A stretch of DNA of 64,000 bases from Trichoplax adhaerens. Lineage: Eukaryota; Placozoa; Uniplacotomia; Trichoplacea; Trichoplacidae. Location: assembly GCF_000150275.1 (NCBI RefSeq), contig NW_002060943.1, forward strand, positions 5,483,950 through 5,547,949. The letters run 5' to 3'. The position numbers and the translations under genes are program-made. The notes beneath the pieces were generated by a model, which saw only the letters and a program-made list of their open reading frames with translations, had not been told where the DNA came from and searched no databases. Positions 43,601 through 56,644 of the stretch are shown here, in pieces; position 1 is the stretch's first letter, and each line of letters starts with the position of its first letter.

Positions 43601-45042
43601 AACTAATTTATAGTCTGATTCGATTATTGAAATTTTAATAATGTCGGAAAGAATTACTACTTTTGTCTGTAAAAGAGAATTACCAAAGTCGGCTGGAGTT
43701 TGTTGTTTAGCATAGTGATACTAGATCAGTCGTTGAATATTACTGCATGATCTGTCAACACGACGTATACTTTCTATCATCTTTCTATCATCTGATCAAC
43801 AGTACCAATACGTTGATAAAAAAAATTTTGTCATGCGAGAATTCATTTAAGGATAACGGTAACGGCATATACTGTTGCTTAGAATATAGGATGTAGATAA
43901 GATAAAATAAATTTTAATTTAGTTTGTTGTTATCATGATTATGCGATTACCAATTTTTAGATGTGTTTTGTTACTATTGGAATTTTCGAACTTTGTACTG
44001 TACATTTACGACCAATAAACTAGGGCTATAAAAATTTGTTTTCCGATAAAAGTTTAAGTAATCATTTTATGCGCGATTAGTTAGCTTCTTAAAAAAGTTT
44101 TGAAATCTTGGAATTGAAGTAATTGCTACGTTCTAGCTCGAAAGAATAAGTATTTAGATTCCTACATATTACAGTGGACAAGCAGAGAAAACTTAATATT
44201 CGTACATAGTACGGTACACTTCGGTTCGATAGGTTGTAAGGGGTTAAACTGGCTACATAAATTTAAATGCTTGCTTTACTTTAGAAATAATCAGACAATC
44301 GCACTTCTACTAAAGATAGTAACTAGAATGAAATAGCTGTATTCACTTTCGTACCACGGTGCAATGATTTTAAAATGAAATCTGATTTGCAGGAGGTTAC
44401 AGCGATTTTCGGTGGGAAATGTTTCATTTAAAGTGGGGTAAATTATCGTTTTTTTTCGTTATAATGATAGCCACAATGAGAATTACTATGATATGATTAT
44501 GTTCTGAAATGGCCTATCAGCAACAGCAAATTGCTTATTGATTTTACTGACTGCCTATTGATGACTTTTATTAGCTTCGAATATAATACAGAATTGGTTA
44601 ACACTGTTTCATTTATTGATGATTAATTTCAAAAAGTAAAAAGATGGAAATTAATATAGTAAAGATCTCTATAATTGCGCTAGCATACGCAAAGTGATAC
44701 AATATTATATTTGTAGATATATACCAGTACAAGTGTACATGCACACTTATAAAGCTCTTATAAATAAATAATTAAACGATATTAGAAGGAGTAAGCATTT
44801 TCTTCATTAGATCTTGCAACAAATGATTGACTGGTTTGCTAAAGTATCTATTATATGGTTAATAATGCTATTTTACAGAGTTTTTCTTCTCTATGTAGCT
44901 GATTACCGGCCGTGATTTCTTGTTTAATTTTTTTAAACACTATATTCGTATAATGCTCAAATTCTGGGCTAGAAAGGACCTGTAAATAGTTATGATAATG
45001 ATCTGATAACGCTAATCGAAATTTTCGATTACTTCTTTTCAG
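40618..45042. other. AT-rich intergenic or long-intron DNA
   Basis: Apart from the candidate exon at 41598-41725 I see nothing coding. There is no GTAC-type cluster and no clear tandem repeat. Either this is the promoter region of the Frizzled-like gene, or 41726-45042 is its first intron, which would be far longer than the others here. Confidence 0.5.
41598..41725 (+). CDS. Candidate signal-peptide exon (possible exon 1 of the Frizzled-like gene)
   Basis: ATG followed by a short basic stretch and a hydrophobic core (AICYIFLLLILSMVTFLPT), then NPVSEYHF and a perfect GTAAGT donor, ending in phase 2. The strong acceptor at 45043 accepts phase 2 in frame. It has the structure of a secretory or receptor first exon. 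The link across 3.3 kb is inference. Confidence 0.4.
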
Positions 45043-47057
45043 AAATTTGACGCTATTGAATTTATCACAAGTGGATCATGCAGTAATACTTGAAATTAAT
45101 CAAACTTATGCTGGAAGACCTGAGTTGCAATCCTACTTATTACATTTACTGCAGTCAATCCCTGTACTTACGCCTAATGTCGGTAAGTCCCAATATCATC
45201 AATTCGTTTCGAACGATATACAGTACTCTGCGAATTTCATTCTTTCTTTGTTGTCACTATGATTGTCATCAAATTAGGTCATAACCAATGATGTTATGTG
45301 CTTTGAAATGCTTGTCACTGATCCTTTCTGTAACATAAATTTATTAGATACCAGTGCTAAGTGCCAACATCCTTTACAACTTGATAATAAAACGAATACG
45401 TGTCAAGCTCAGTGCGATTGGCCTTGGACTTGGGATCGTTTTACTTATCCATCAGAAGCAGCGGCTATTGCTGTCTTAGTTACGAGTATTATTGGCATTG
45501 TCTCTATGATTTTTGTTATTAGTACATGGCTCTGTTCGAAATCACTGTAAGTATAGTGATAATTTCGTTGTGGCTCAAATTATGACATAAAAAACACTTA
45601 ATTTTTTCTTGGATTTTATTTGATAGGCTTAAATTTCCTCACTCTATTCCGTTATTTATGATGTTATCGGTGACATCTTATAGTAAGTATACTATTCTGG
45701 TAATTTCATAACTACGGTATTTTAGAAGTTATGATAACTTTTGATGTTGGTTAAATGCAGACGGACTAAAATGGGATTTTAAAATATCTGTTGTTATGAT
45801 TTGATTTTAGCAATCGTCAGTTCTTTACCGGCTGTCCTTGGTTACAGAGAATCTTTCTGTGCAAGTCAATATTTAAATTTATATGGAACTGACCAAGTAA
45901 CAGCATTTTGTCAAGCTCAAGGTAATGTAATTTTTAAGTTCATAGCATATTGTAATAGGATTGTACAAATGAAACAATTTAATGCGAGTTAAATTAGTAC
46001 GTCCTACGTAGTCATTTGATGGATTTATTGCTTTGCTACCCTTGTTTAATGAGGTATCATTCGATCGCTACATATGTAGCTTATACCCGAACATTGTTTA
46101 AATTTTTTTCAATTTATTTCTAATGATAGGTGCTCTACTTCATTATCTAACAATCTCATTGGCAATTTGGTGGTTGTTTTATGTTGGCAATATGTATTTT
46201 ATCGTTGTTCGCGGCAATAATTCTATCTTAAACTCTCAAAATACTTTGATCATTACACAAGTTTGTGAGAGTTTTGTTGCATGGGGTATTCCAGGAATTT
46301 TGGTTGCTGTTGTTTTTGCGACACCTACTTCATATAAGCACAATGCAGTATTTAGCTTAGCTTGCTTTCCAGCCACGGTGAATTATTTCTATTACGCTTA
46401 TTCACTTCCGTGCCAAATTTGTCTACTTGTTGGTCAGGTTATGCTTTGTGAAATAGTTCGATTTCTATATGAGGTAATGATAGAATTGCATAAGTAATAT
46501 CAATTTCATAATTTAAGATTACCGTCAATTTTATGATACTACTACTGTGAGCATGCATAAAAAATTCTGACGATCTTTATTTTTTAAATTGCTTATAGCT
46601 ACGTCGCTACACTAAAAAGACCAATGTATCTAGACCTTCAGGTGAAGAAGATACCTTGAAGTTGATACAATATCGTTTTGTCGCGCTAGCCTTTTGTTAC
46701 TTGATAATCGTGACCACTTTTATGGTTATGACGACTATAACCATTCAAACTGCAGACGATTACGTAAAGATGGTCAAAATATACTTTCAGTGTTTAAGGT
46801 TAACAACCCGTGAACAGTGCCGTGATTTTTTACCAATTAGCAGATTTAGTCAGCGATCTCTGGGTATTTTAATTGGTATATCAAGTGGCGCGTTATGCTT
46901 GACTAATTTGATCTTTCTAATACCAAGTAAAGAAACTAGAAAAGTCTGGCGTCGATGGTTTCGTCGAATTACATGTTCGAGTCATGCCCAGGTGGAACCG
47001 CGCGAAAGGTCAGCGTATCAAAATCCACTGTTAATTTATGACAGTAAAGTTGTATAG
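45043..47057 (+). CDS. Frizzled/Smoothened-like (class F) seven-transmembrane receptor
   Basis: Confident exons: 45278-45546, 45627-45682, 45811-45921, 46130-46473, 46599-47057; 413 codons in one frame to TAG. A Cys-rich juxtamembrane segment (DPFCNINLL, KCQHPLQL, TCQAQCDWPW) leads into TM1 (AAAIAVLVTSIIGIVSMIFV). Class F marks: KFPHSIPLFMMLSVTSY (family FPERPI-LSxCY), WWLFYVGNMYF for WWVxLTxTWF, FVAWGIPGIL for LAAWGIPA, and KLIQYRFVALAFCYLIIV for the TM6 KLMVKIG block. The intracellular end is basic (VWRRWFRR) then polar, with no KTxxxW Dishevelled motif after TM7 that I can see. An upstream exon from a strong acceptor at 45043 (includes GRPELQSYLLHLLQSIP) probably belongs to the extracellular domain, but its junction to 45278 is unresolved. 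Highly divergent; Wnt binding should not be assumed. Confidence 0.72.
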
Positions 47058-49059
47058 GGATCGAATGGCCAAAGATACTGTATATTGTCGTGTATATGCA
47101 TGTTATTTACACATTATCTCATGAATGTATCATATTAATGGAGATATTTATCGCAAATACTCCGGTATATTTCCATATAAATTGACCACAACTTGTAAAA
47201 GTTCATTGCACAAACTTGCACTATATTGTACTGTATTCTAGGATAATCATGGGAGTTATGTTTAAAATAATGAAGTATGTTAAAAGCTAGGTCATACTTT
47301 GCATGTAACATACGAAAAATGCTGCTTTTGGCATTGATTACAATTTTAATTATTACCTGTCTGTCATACGCGTATATAGTAGTACTTATGTCAAATGATG
47401 GACCGATTGGACTGGATAATTTATTTTTATTTGATGTGAGTTAAGCCATCGTTGAAGCTGTATCACCACTTCACCCAATTATGAAATGATTTTATATATT
47501 GTATGATAATTATTCGGTCTCCAATAGCTTGAGCAATGAAGTATTTATAATGAATGATTGCAGCTGTTTTATGCCAATTAGAATAATGTATTTTGTTGTT
47601 AGCTCGGTTTACAGCATGATATTCGATGTGCTCACTTCGTACAAGTACAGTATAGGGATGACGCAATTAAAAGCGAACTTTCTAGGACAAATGTTAAAAT
47701 TGATTGAACAGGCGTTTTTACTATCGATGATTGTAATCTACAGACGCCAAACTAGCCTGTAAGCTGGCGGAATCGAGTGGCATTCTTACTTAAGAGAAAG
47801 TATGCATCTTCCATCATGACATGCTCGACTGCTATCTATTTCAAAGCATTGCTTTATAGCATTAGAATTGGTCGAGGTACGTTATGAAAACCTAGTTAAA
47901 GGCTAACTGTCTAGGACAAGCGTTAAAATTAATTGAACGGGCGTTTTTACTATCGATGATTGTAATCTACTGACGCCAGACTAGCCTGTAAGCTGGCTAA
48001 ATCGAGTAGCCATTCTTAGTTAAGAGAAAATATGCATCTTCCATCATGACATACTCGGCTGCTATTCATTTCAAAGTATTGCTTTATTGCATTAGAATTA
48101 GTAGAGATACGTTATGAAAACCTAGGGCAATTTTTTGTGCTATGACAAATGTGTTCACTTCGTACAAGTACAGTATAGGGATGAGGCAATTAAAGGCTAA
48201 GTGTCTAGGACAAGTGTCAAAATTGATTAAACAGGCTTTTTACTATCGATGATTGTAATCTACTGACGCCAGACTAGCCTGTAAGCTAGCTAAATCGAGT
48301 TGCCATTCTTAGTTAAGAGAAAATATACATCTTCCATCATGACATACTCGGCTGCTATCCATTTCAAGCATTACTTTATTGCATTAGAATTGGTAGAGGT
48401 AACATTATAAAAACCTAGGGCAATTTTTGTGCTATGACAAATTTAATCGGAGTAAAGAATTGACCGTGCTTCATTCACTGGATAACAGAATAACAGTGTA
48501 CTCATGATGGAGAATCAATCAGACAGTTTTGTTTTATACCATTGACAGCTGCTCAGAATGCATCAAGTTCAAAAATAGACATCACCCTTGAATCATTGCA
48601 TACCGGGTTTTTAATTAATTAATTCATTTAACCTCCATTTTCCCGTCAAGGATGACGAGTGAGATACTATATTGGTTTGTCGATCGGAATACGACCCGAT
48701 CCATTGGCTTAATAGTGTACAGTACAGTATACTCATGATTTCATCGAATGACAGCAGCTAGGATGAACGTCCAGTAAATGTCCGTCCAAGAGTCGATTAC
48801 AGCACGGCGTGTGTGTACTGAACGGCGCTACAGTCTAATCGTGACTTGAAATAATATGGAGCAAGGCCTAACTAGCAGGGGGTTGGTTATTGGGTGATTG
48901 GTGGTAGTTGTACAGTGCTTTTGTACTAAATTTGGGGGGGTTATTTGACCGGGGGTTACACAACTAACTGGTTACAGTAACTGGTCAACGTACGTCATCA
49001 AGCGACTCAGCTGCTTCGTGGTTCGGTGCATTGAAGTAACGAAACCATTTGAAATTAAA
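47058..49059. other. Intergenic, Frizzled-like gene to EXOSC4
   Basis: Contains the three-copy repeat listed separately, a GTACAGTACAGTA word at about 48717 near EXOSC4 and a G-rich stretch (TTTGGGGGGGTTA) near 48930. Frames at 47460-47760 run into the repeat; I see no gene. Confidence 0.6.
47632..48445. repeat. Three-copy tandem repeat, about 260-290 bp per copy
   Basis: Copies at about 47632-47895, 47896-48153 and 48154-48445. Shared blocks are TCACTTCGTACAAGTACAG (copies 1 and 3), TTTTTACTATCGATGATTG, CATCTTCCATCATGACAT and GAAAACCTAGGGCAA (last two). Copies 2 and 3 are closest. No flanking direct repeat or long frame shared by all copies. Confidence 0.85.
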
Positions 49060-50845
49060 ATGGAGATCATCTCGCCTGAAGGTAGGACTGATTGCATTAC
49101 ATCCTGTTACAGTGATGACTATAAATTATGGGAAAAATTCAATGGTTAATTCCTAGTAAAATGTCGAAATTGAGTAGGGAAGATTCAATGGTGTGCTCTA
49201 TTTGTTGAATGCGTCATGGGTAGCAAATGCAACTCGATTTACCGTTGGTAATCTATCAATGGATTTACTAGCATGATGGATCGGTTTTAGTGTTAGTTTA
49301 AAGTGGATCGACAGAGTACATTGCTTGACTCAAATAGTCTTTGATGTCGTTGTCATTGGGTATCGTTAAATTGTCGGCTGTTGCTATCATAGGTGTACAG
49401 TGATTGATGAGATATTCTTGGACTGTTGTAGGCTTGAGAATTGATGGTAGGCGTCCAGAAGAAATTCGTCGATTTAATTGTCGGTTAGGTGTATTATCGA
49501 GAGCTGATGGTTCAGCTTACTTAGAACAAGGCAACACAAAAGCCCTGGCTTCCATCAACGGCCCACACCAAGTATGTTGAATCTTGGACATTGATTGATA
49601 GTTGGAAATTGTTCTATATATCCATGAAAAAGCTTTTATCATCCTCGATGCCTTTCAAATAAGAATCCTTTTTTTCGATCTTCAATGGGTTACTTTAGGC
49701 AGGTGATAAAGCCAAAATCAAGCATGATCGTGTCCATATCAATTTTCAATACAGTATGGCTACGTTCAGTACTAATGAAAGACGGAATCGTCCTAAAGGC
49801 GATAAGTATGTGCCAGCCTTATAGCTGAAACTTGTCCAGGGAATAATAATTGACTCAGTCGCATACTTTGTGATAAAGATTATTGCATCGGCTGTGGGAA
49901 ATATTGAAGAAATCGATCAATTAATAATATTTTTATATCATTTTTAACGTAGGCGTTCAATAGATATTTCTCAGCTTATGCGTGAAATTTTTCAGTCAGC
50001 GATACTCACAGATTTATATCCTAAATCGCAGATTGATATTCATGTACAAATATTGCAAGCTGATGGAGGTACGCTCTAAGAATTATTATTGAATAGTAAG
50101 GAGTAAAATGTTCTGGAAATGCGTTATTAATTTCACGACAATAGTATACATTTTATAGTATTGATACAGAGCTAATGGGGTAATAAAGTAGGATACACCA
50201 CTGTACAATGAAGATTTCTTGCATTCCTATATAGAATAGCTTATTAGAATGTTTCACTGATGTCATTTATACTTCAATAGGGAACTATAGTGCTTGCATA
50301 AATGCGGCAACATTAGCATTAATGGACGCTGGCGTCCCAATGAAAGACTTTATTTGCTCCTGTACAGCTAGCCTTGTAGATAGTAAAACTATTATAGGTA
50401 AGCAGATGAAAAACAACATCACATGCCTAGTCCTCAAATTTGTGTATAATAACAATATAAACACAAAATAATATTGCAGTTGAACCATTTATCATCTACA
50501 AAGTTGATGCTCAATGATGATGTTTTATCTTTTCCATATAGATGTAAATAATTCTGAAGAATTGCATTTTAGTAATCCTTTATTGACACTAGCTATCTTA
50601 CCCACATCTGAAGAAATCATTCTTTGTCAGGTAAGAAATACAGATTAGGATATCTTTAGCAGCTTTAGTGGTATTTGTACTAAGTAACACTACCAAATCA
50701 ATAGATGAAATCTAGGCTGCATGCTGATCATTTAGAAGATATTTTGAAGGCTGGCATAAAAGGCTGTAAAGATATTTACGAGATAATGCATCGGGAAGTG
50801 CTAAATCATGTTCGGGAAGCTGCTGCGGTTATGAATGCAACGTGA
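49060..50845 (+). CDS. EXOSC4: RNA exosome core subunit RRP41 (RNase PH family)
   Basis: Seven exons: 49060-49081, 49432-49571, 49699-49805, 49953-50068, 50281-50397, 50542-50630, 50705-50845; 243 aa (human 245). Landmarks are GLRIDGRRPEEIRRFNCRLG, DGSAYLEQGNTKALAS, FSTNERRNRPKGDK, SQIDIHVQILQADGGNYSAC, INAATLALMDAGVPMKDFIC and the C-terminal EVLNHVREAA. RRP41 pairs with RRP45 in the six-subunit ring that threads RNA to the catalytic DIS3/EXOSC10 subunits. The animal subunit is catalytically inactive although it keeps the fold. The first exon codes for only seven residues and a third. AATAAA at 50899-50904. Confidence 0.97.
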
Positions 50846-53800
50846 TGATGGAGAATGGAGACTTATTATTAATATAGTCTTAACGTGTAGATTTACCAAA
50901 TAAAGTATCACTGTTTTTCATCTCAGTTATTAACCAACGTTGTTGGCTTACTTGCCCTCTTCAATCATTGACAGTGTGGTCTGATAAAACGAAACTTAAA
51001 TTCACTTGCAAGAAATAGTTCTTGTTTATCAGCATAATATGGACTATTATCGAGTATACATTCAATATTGCCAATATATGACTGATAGTAATATTTGCAT
51101 AACAAAAATCAGTCAGAGAGAGAGCTGTCGTCTCGTAACATTGATGACATGTTCGTTGTATCTAGGCTTTCGGACATTGGCCGTAATACATACAAATGCT
51201 GCCAATCTTTCATGGTTCATTTCATCCTAATGCCGGCACATGACACAAGATACGGATAATGTAGAACATGATTATTTTATTTTTTAATGTTTCGGAAAAC
51301 ACGCTTTTAAGGCTTCAGTTGATTTTCTTTGTAGGCAAATCTCTAACTTGATTAGTACAGTTAAGTATTAAATATAAAGGAAACTAGTAAACAGAAATTA
51401 TAATGGATAGCTTTGTTGTTAGATGCAACCCAAGAATGAAGTACGAGTATGTTGAGTAATGCTCTATATCAAAGATGCAGAAATGTCGCGAGCGGAAACG
51501 TATAACAATTATTTTACAATGTATTAAAGAAAAGATGCATGATTAATTTACAAGATTTGATTATAATTTTTAGAATCGCCAGGGTTACTACCGTACATAC
51601 AAACATACGGCAGGCTTCTAATTGTAATAGAGAGATACTGATGCAAGATGCAAGAATCAGACATTAGAAAGATACTTTCCCATCAGATACGTATAATACG
51701 TCTTCCCGGATTTCTATTTATGATCGAACAGTGATATTTAAACTCCAGGTTATTTGTCGAGAGTCTTAAGGCTGAAAAATAAGTGTTATTATGATTGGAT
51801 AACGAAGTTTAATCTCCAGTTAATCTACTAAATCTTGCAGCTGAAAACCAGTATTGCTATAACCAAAGTCCAATCTCCTCTTTATTCAATACATTGATTA
51901 ATTATCGCATTATTAGGCTCTATTTACTATACGTGATCCGAAATATTACTTTTAACCGAAAATTATGTATAGGATATAAGAGTCAGTCATGACTGCCATT
52001 TTGCAACTGACAACTTACAGTGGGTTACTGTAATAATGGTATTTATTTTAGTTCTAATAGAGAATTTCACTGTAGAGCTCCTCTAAGAATGAATTCATAT
52101 ATGCTATTGAAAGTTGCGACTCTGATTGTGATTGTGTTGTATGAATGAACTAGAACATCAAAATCAATTTAACAGGAAGAAAAATACAAATAGCTGACAA
52201 TAGATTACGAAGGGATTGCAATAAGTTAAGTCGAGATTTCCTGTGTAAAATAAGAGCAATTATCAATTACTATTATTGAGAATTTGTCGACCTTTCTATG
52301 ACCTGAATTCTGTATTGATAAATTACTTGTATATTCAGTCCGCCTGTAAGATACTGTAACAGGATGTTATCAATTTTATTTGAATGGTTTACAAAGAATT
52401 GTTTCTTTAAACGACTAAGCCTATATCGAACATTAAATATTTCCCACGACCGATTACTAGGCTATTTTGATTTGGAAGTTGCTACAGTGCCGTTGCTATG
52501 CAGTTATAAATCGGTGCATGTGACTAATAAGATACAGAATCTGTTGCCCGATGTAGAAACAATCTATCAGCGAATTGATTGTTAAATTAGCGAAATTCGA
52601 TCTATAGATGATTTAGTATCCATAACAACTACTAGATAATGAACGATATTATGATTGATATTAAGAGAATAAATAGGTGGTTTTATCCATTTGTATTGCA
52701 TTAAAAGCATCAAAAATGTTATTTTGAAAAACATTGGAAATGGATACAACTATGCAGAAGTAGCTTGATCTACTCACTAAGCCTTTTAGTAATCATTGGC
52801 TATGTATAGCAAACTTTATAAGCAAAGAGATTCGATTGCCTCATGTTAACCTAATTTAATTCACTTCTAAACTGAATGATTTATCTTTCAAACTACCGGT
52901 ACTTATGAATTATTAGATCAATCTAATATAAATTTGGCAACTTTAACAATCTTTAACATGGAACTATAATATCTTTTTTCGCCTTTGTTAATGCATAAGT
53001 GCATCTTATTCACAGATCTTTAAGATCGCTTGAACAATTAATATCGACGTATATCTAGCGCCATTATCAATCATAATTAACATCAATTGCGTATTAATTG
53101 TTGTAACATGTTTCTATTTCTAAATTCCGCAGATTCTAGCTGTGCTTTTCTAACTATATTGCTTTTGTAGACATAATGCTTTTATTGTAACTACCCCAAC
53201 CAACAATAGATAGAAGTACTTCCGTATAATGCTATAGTTTACTGTGTTATTAAAATTCTTGAGAAAAAGATAAATAAAACTTAGTTTATGAAGGTAAATG
53301 TTATCTATAATTTCCAAGAATACAAATAATGTTATCCATGATTGCAAAGAATACAAATAAAGGTTTAATGTGGCCTTAAATTTGTCAATTAATAAGGCTG
53401 CGTTGTTTTGCTGGGTAATATCGCTGTCTCATTGGATTGATGCTGGCTAAGAATATTAACAGCTCTGTAGTCTATAAATAAATAGCTTTAATTATTTGAG
53501 GTAAATTATAAATGAAACAGTGCCATTCCTAAGTAGTTACTAGTACATCTCAATATAATTATTTTTAACAGCATTAAGACAAACGTTTCTTAACTCAGTA
53601 CGGTAGACTATATGTAACATATTATTTTTGCATTGCTATTGTCACGAACAATGTTGATAGTCTAAAGGAAAGTAAATTTGTAGAACAATTGCTTTACCTA
53701 TGATGTACTTCAGATAGACTGCCACGAATTACGGAGTATCTTAGCCGCTTATTTCCTATTATGTAGCACTTAATTTTTAGGTTGACGACAGACTAAACAT

Positions 53801-56644
53801 TGCCATTTGAAATAGGAATAATGCAATTTCGTGATATTGCAATTTAATTTAATTACGATTACATTTTACCCAGGCTATATAATATATATCATTGCTGAAT
53901 TCAAGTTCAATTCTAATATTTTTTATTTCTAAACGATGTTAAATCTAATTTAATATCGTTTCTGCGAAAGGTGCTTCAATAAGTTAAATGCAATTAATTT
54001 ACTGTTCAGGCTGTTTCGGCCTATAATGGCGATTAGATATGTGGAGAAACGTTTTTTAAAACTCTAATCTGGGAGCATCTTCTCCATCGAAAGTAATTTA
54101 TTGTCTTAATTACATTCATAAGAATTATATTTTTAATGATGAACCCAATCATAATTATCCTTTTGTTCTTAGAATCAACAAGCTAATTGCTATTTCGGAT
54201 CTAAAATAATCTAAATTACTTTTCGTATATAAAGCTGGAAGTGAGTTGACTGTAGCCAAAAACAATCAATGCAGATCCATGACGGCTGTTGGCAGGTTAG
54301 GTTACATTGGTACTTGTTACTCTGTTGTATCTATTTTTCATTAGCTATTTTGCTTGATAAATGAACATAAATCCTGCTACAAGAGAGTTATAATTTTTAT
54401 TTCAGTTTATCATTAACGTACGTTTTCATCAATATCGCCTTCTAAATTTGACAGTGGGTACTTTGATTTTACAGCATTATTAGATGATGTAGTGAATTAC
54501 GTTTCCTTGTATACAGTAGAATACATAAAACTAATTCGTCATGTTTTAACAACAAACGATGTCTACAATGTCGTTATAATATCCGATTAATTTCAGTAAA
54601 TAATATATATTTATTATTTATAAACTAGGAAAATGATCAATTCTCCAATACTCAGCCCCTGTTGTCTTTAAGTTCTCCACATATGAAATTTCCTTCCACA
54701 TTTACATATCAGTATTCTAATTTTAGCGATAGAAGCGATCAAGTCATCTTGTTTAATTTTAATTCACTGAATGATTTATGACAATCTTGAAGATAATTGC
54801 TACCAAAGTTTATTCTTAACCGTGGTGAGCTATTAATAGTGGTATGGCATTTTCTGAGCATGAAATTTCCCTCCATATTCATATATCAGTATTGTCATTT
54901 AGCGATAGAGCACGATCAAGTCATCTTATTTAACTCTCTAAATGACTTATTACAAATCTTAAAGATAATTGCTACCAAAGTTTATTCTCTAACCATGAGT
55001 AACTATTAATGATAGCATGGCGTAGCCATCTATCAATTGGATTCGTCATCGTTAGTTTATCTTAGGTACTCATTGATGACAAAAATGATGGCCTTCTCGG
55101 TGAATAATAAAATAGACTTTGATTTTCTTTATCCTTTACCATCAAGCAGTTCTTCCCATTGTATAATTTTCACGCATTTAATTGGTTCAATTTTAAGATA
55201 TTTATATTCTAGAATACTTTTTAAATCAATATTGTCATTTCCTAGCCTGACTTGATTGACAATATTCATGAAATTGCATTCCCTTATATATGTATAATTT
55301 CATCGGCGTGCCCTGAACCAATCTATTTGCAGGAAGATGGTTTCTATAGTAAGGCTCCGATGTTAAATAATAAGATGGCGGCACCAGTCCGAATGGGAAT
55401 ATAGTAGTGGTGCCAAAGTTATCACTCTTAGGCGCTAGGATAATCAAGTGCTGCTATAGAGGATATAAAAGGCTGGCTCATTTTGGACAGAATCAGTTGA
55501 TAATCTGCGATCTAACTGTTTACAGCTACATAATCTGAGTTTACTACCGTAATATTCCACAATAATTTTATGTAATAAACTATTTTAACCAATAGATTTA
55601 GGAAAGAGTGATTGACAGCTTGAGTAGGGATAGAGATTGTACTTTATTACATTATCTTAATTTGATGAGTAATATTATTCAACATTTTCGTAGAGTGGAA
55701 AAATCTATGGAATGTTGATGCCGCGGGTAGTGCTGCAAATATTGACCAATAATTTTTCTTTCAGGAAATCGAACTGAAAGCTTAATTAAAGTCTAAACAC
55801 TACCTTAGGCGATAAAATTGTTAGGCCTTAAGTATTGTAAATCGTTCACTTTGATAATATTGCCTTGAGATCATCATATTAGGATTTAGTACATCACTAA
55901 ATTTCAAATTATACTTAGTTGACATTGGTAGCTAAGTGCAAAATAAAGTATGGCCTAGCAACACAAATTGGTTATTTTTAACCGATAATCTAATTACTAT
56001 CGTAATGGCTGCTACTTTCGCTAAAGCTTAGTCCATATTACAATGCAAAGACTGATTAAAGAAATTTACGAATACATATTTCATTATATATACGTCTTGG
56101 ATGAATCAAAATGGAACTCGAAATATGTATTATTGGAGTAATATTATATCATTGGAGATTAAATAATTGTTTAGATATTGAAGTATATGATAAGAGGCTT
56201 ATACTGTTAGATGTAATGATTACATTGATTTAGGGCACGAATGTAGCTTTAAGGATGCAGTAATTTTAATTGGAGATTATTATCAACTGTAGATTAGCGG
56301 TGAGTACTATTTACCGTATTATATGTTATATATTTATCTATAGGAACTTCAGAGACTTCAAAGTTTAGAAAGAGCTAAGCAAATCTTATCAAGCATTTGC
56401 TCAGTCCCTATTATAATTATAGAAGAAAATAGTCTAGTAGAAATTTGATTTCTCAAAATAAATCAGCAGCTGATCTAGTCGTGATTCTTATTACTGTAAT
56501 TCATGTCTGGACAAATTATAACGGAGAAATTCAATTCTATTAGTGTGCATAAACCTGTAACAGATGAAAAACTGATCAACCCTCTTTTATTAAATTCACT
56601 TCATTCTTGTTTCAGGGCAATTATTTCAAGAGTACAAAGCTACC
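50846..56644. other. Long AT-rich intergenic region
   Basis: 5.8 kb without a recognisable exon. Bases 50899-50904 hold the EXOSC4 poly(A) signal. A 177-bp duplication is listed separately. Short frames (51006, 52364, 55037) have no splice context or family resemblance. GTAC-type clusters are absent. Confidence 0.6.
54683..55021. repeat. 177-bp tandem duplication
   Basis: ATGAAATTTCC starts at 54683 and again at 54860. Both copies share CACATATCAGTATT-like sequence, TTTAGCGATAGA, GATCAAGTCATCTT and GATAATTGCTACCAAAGTTT. Copies have diverged by small indels. Confidence 0.8.
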
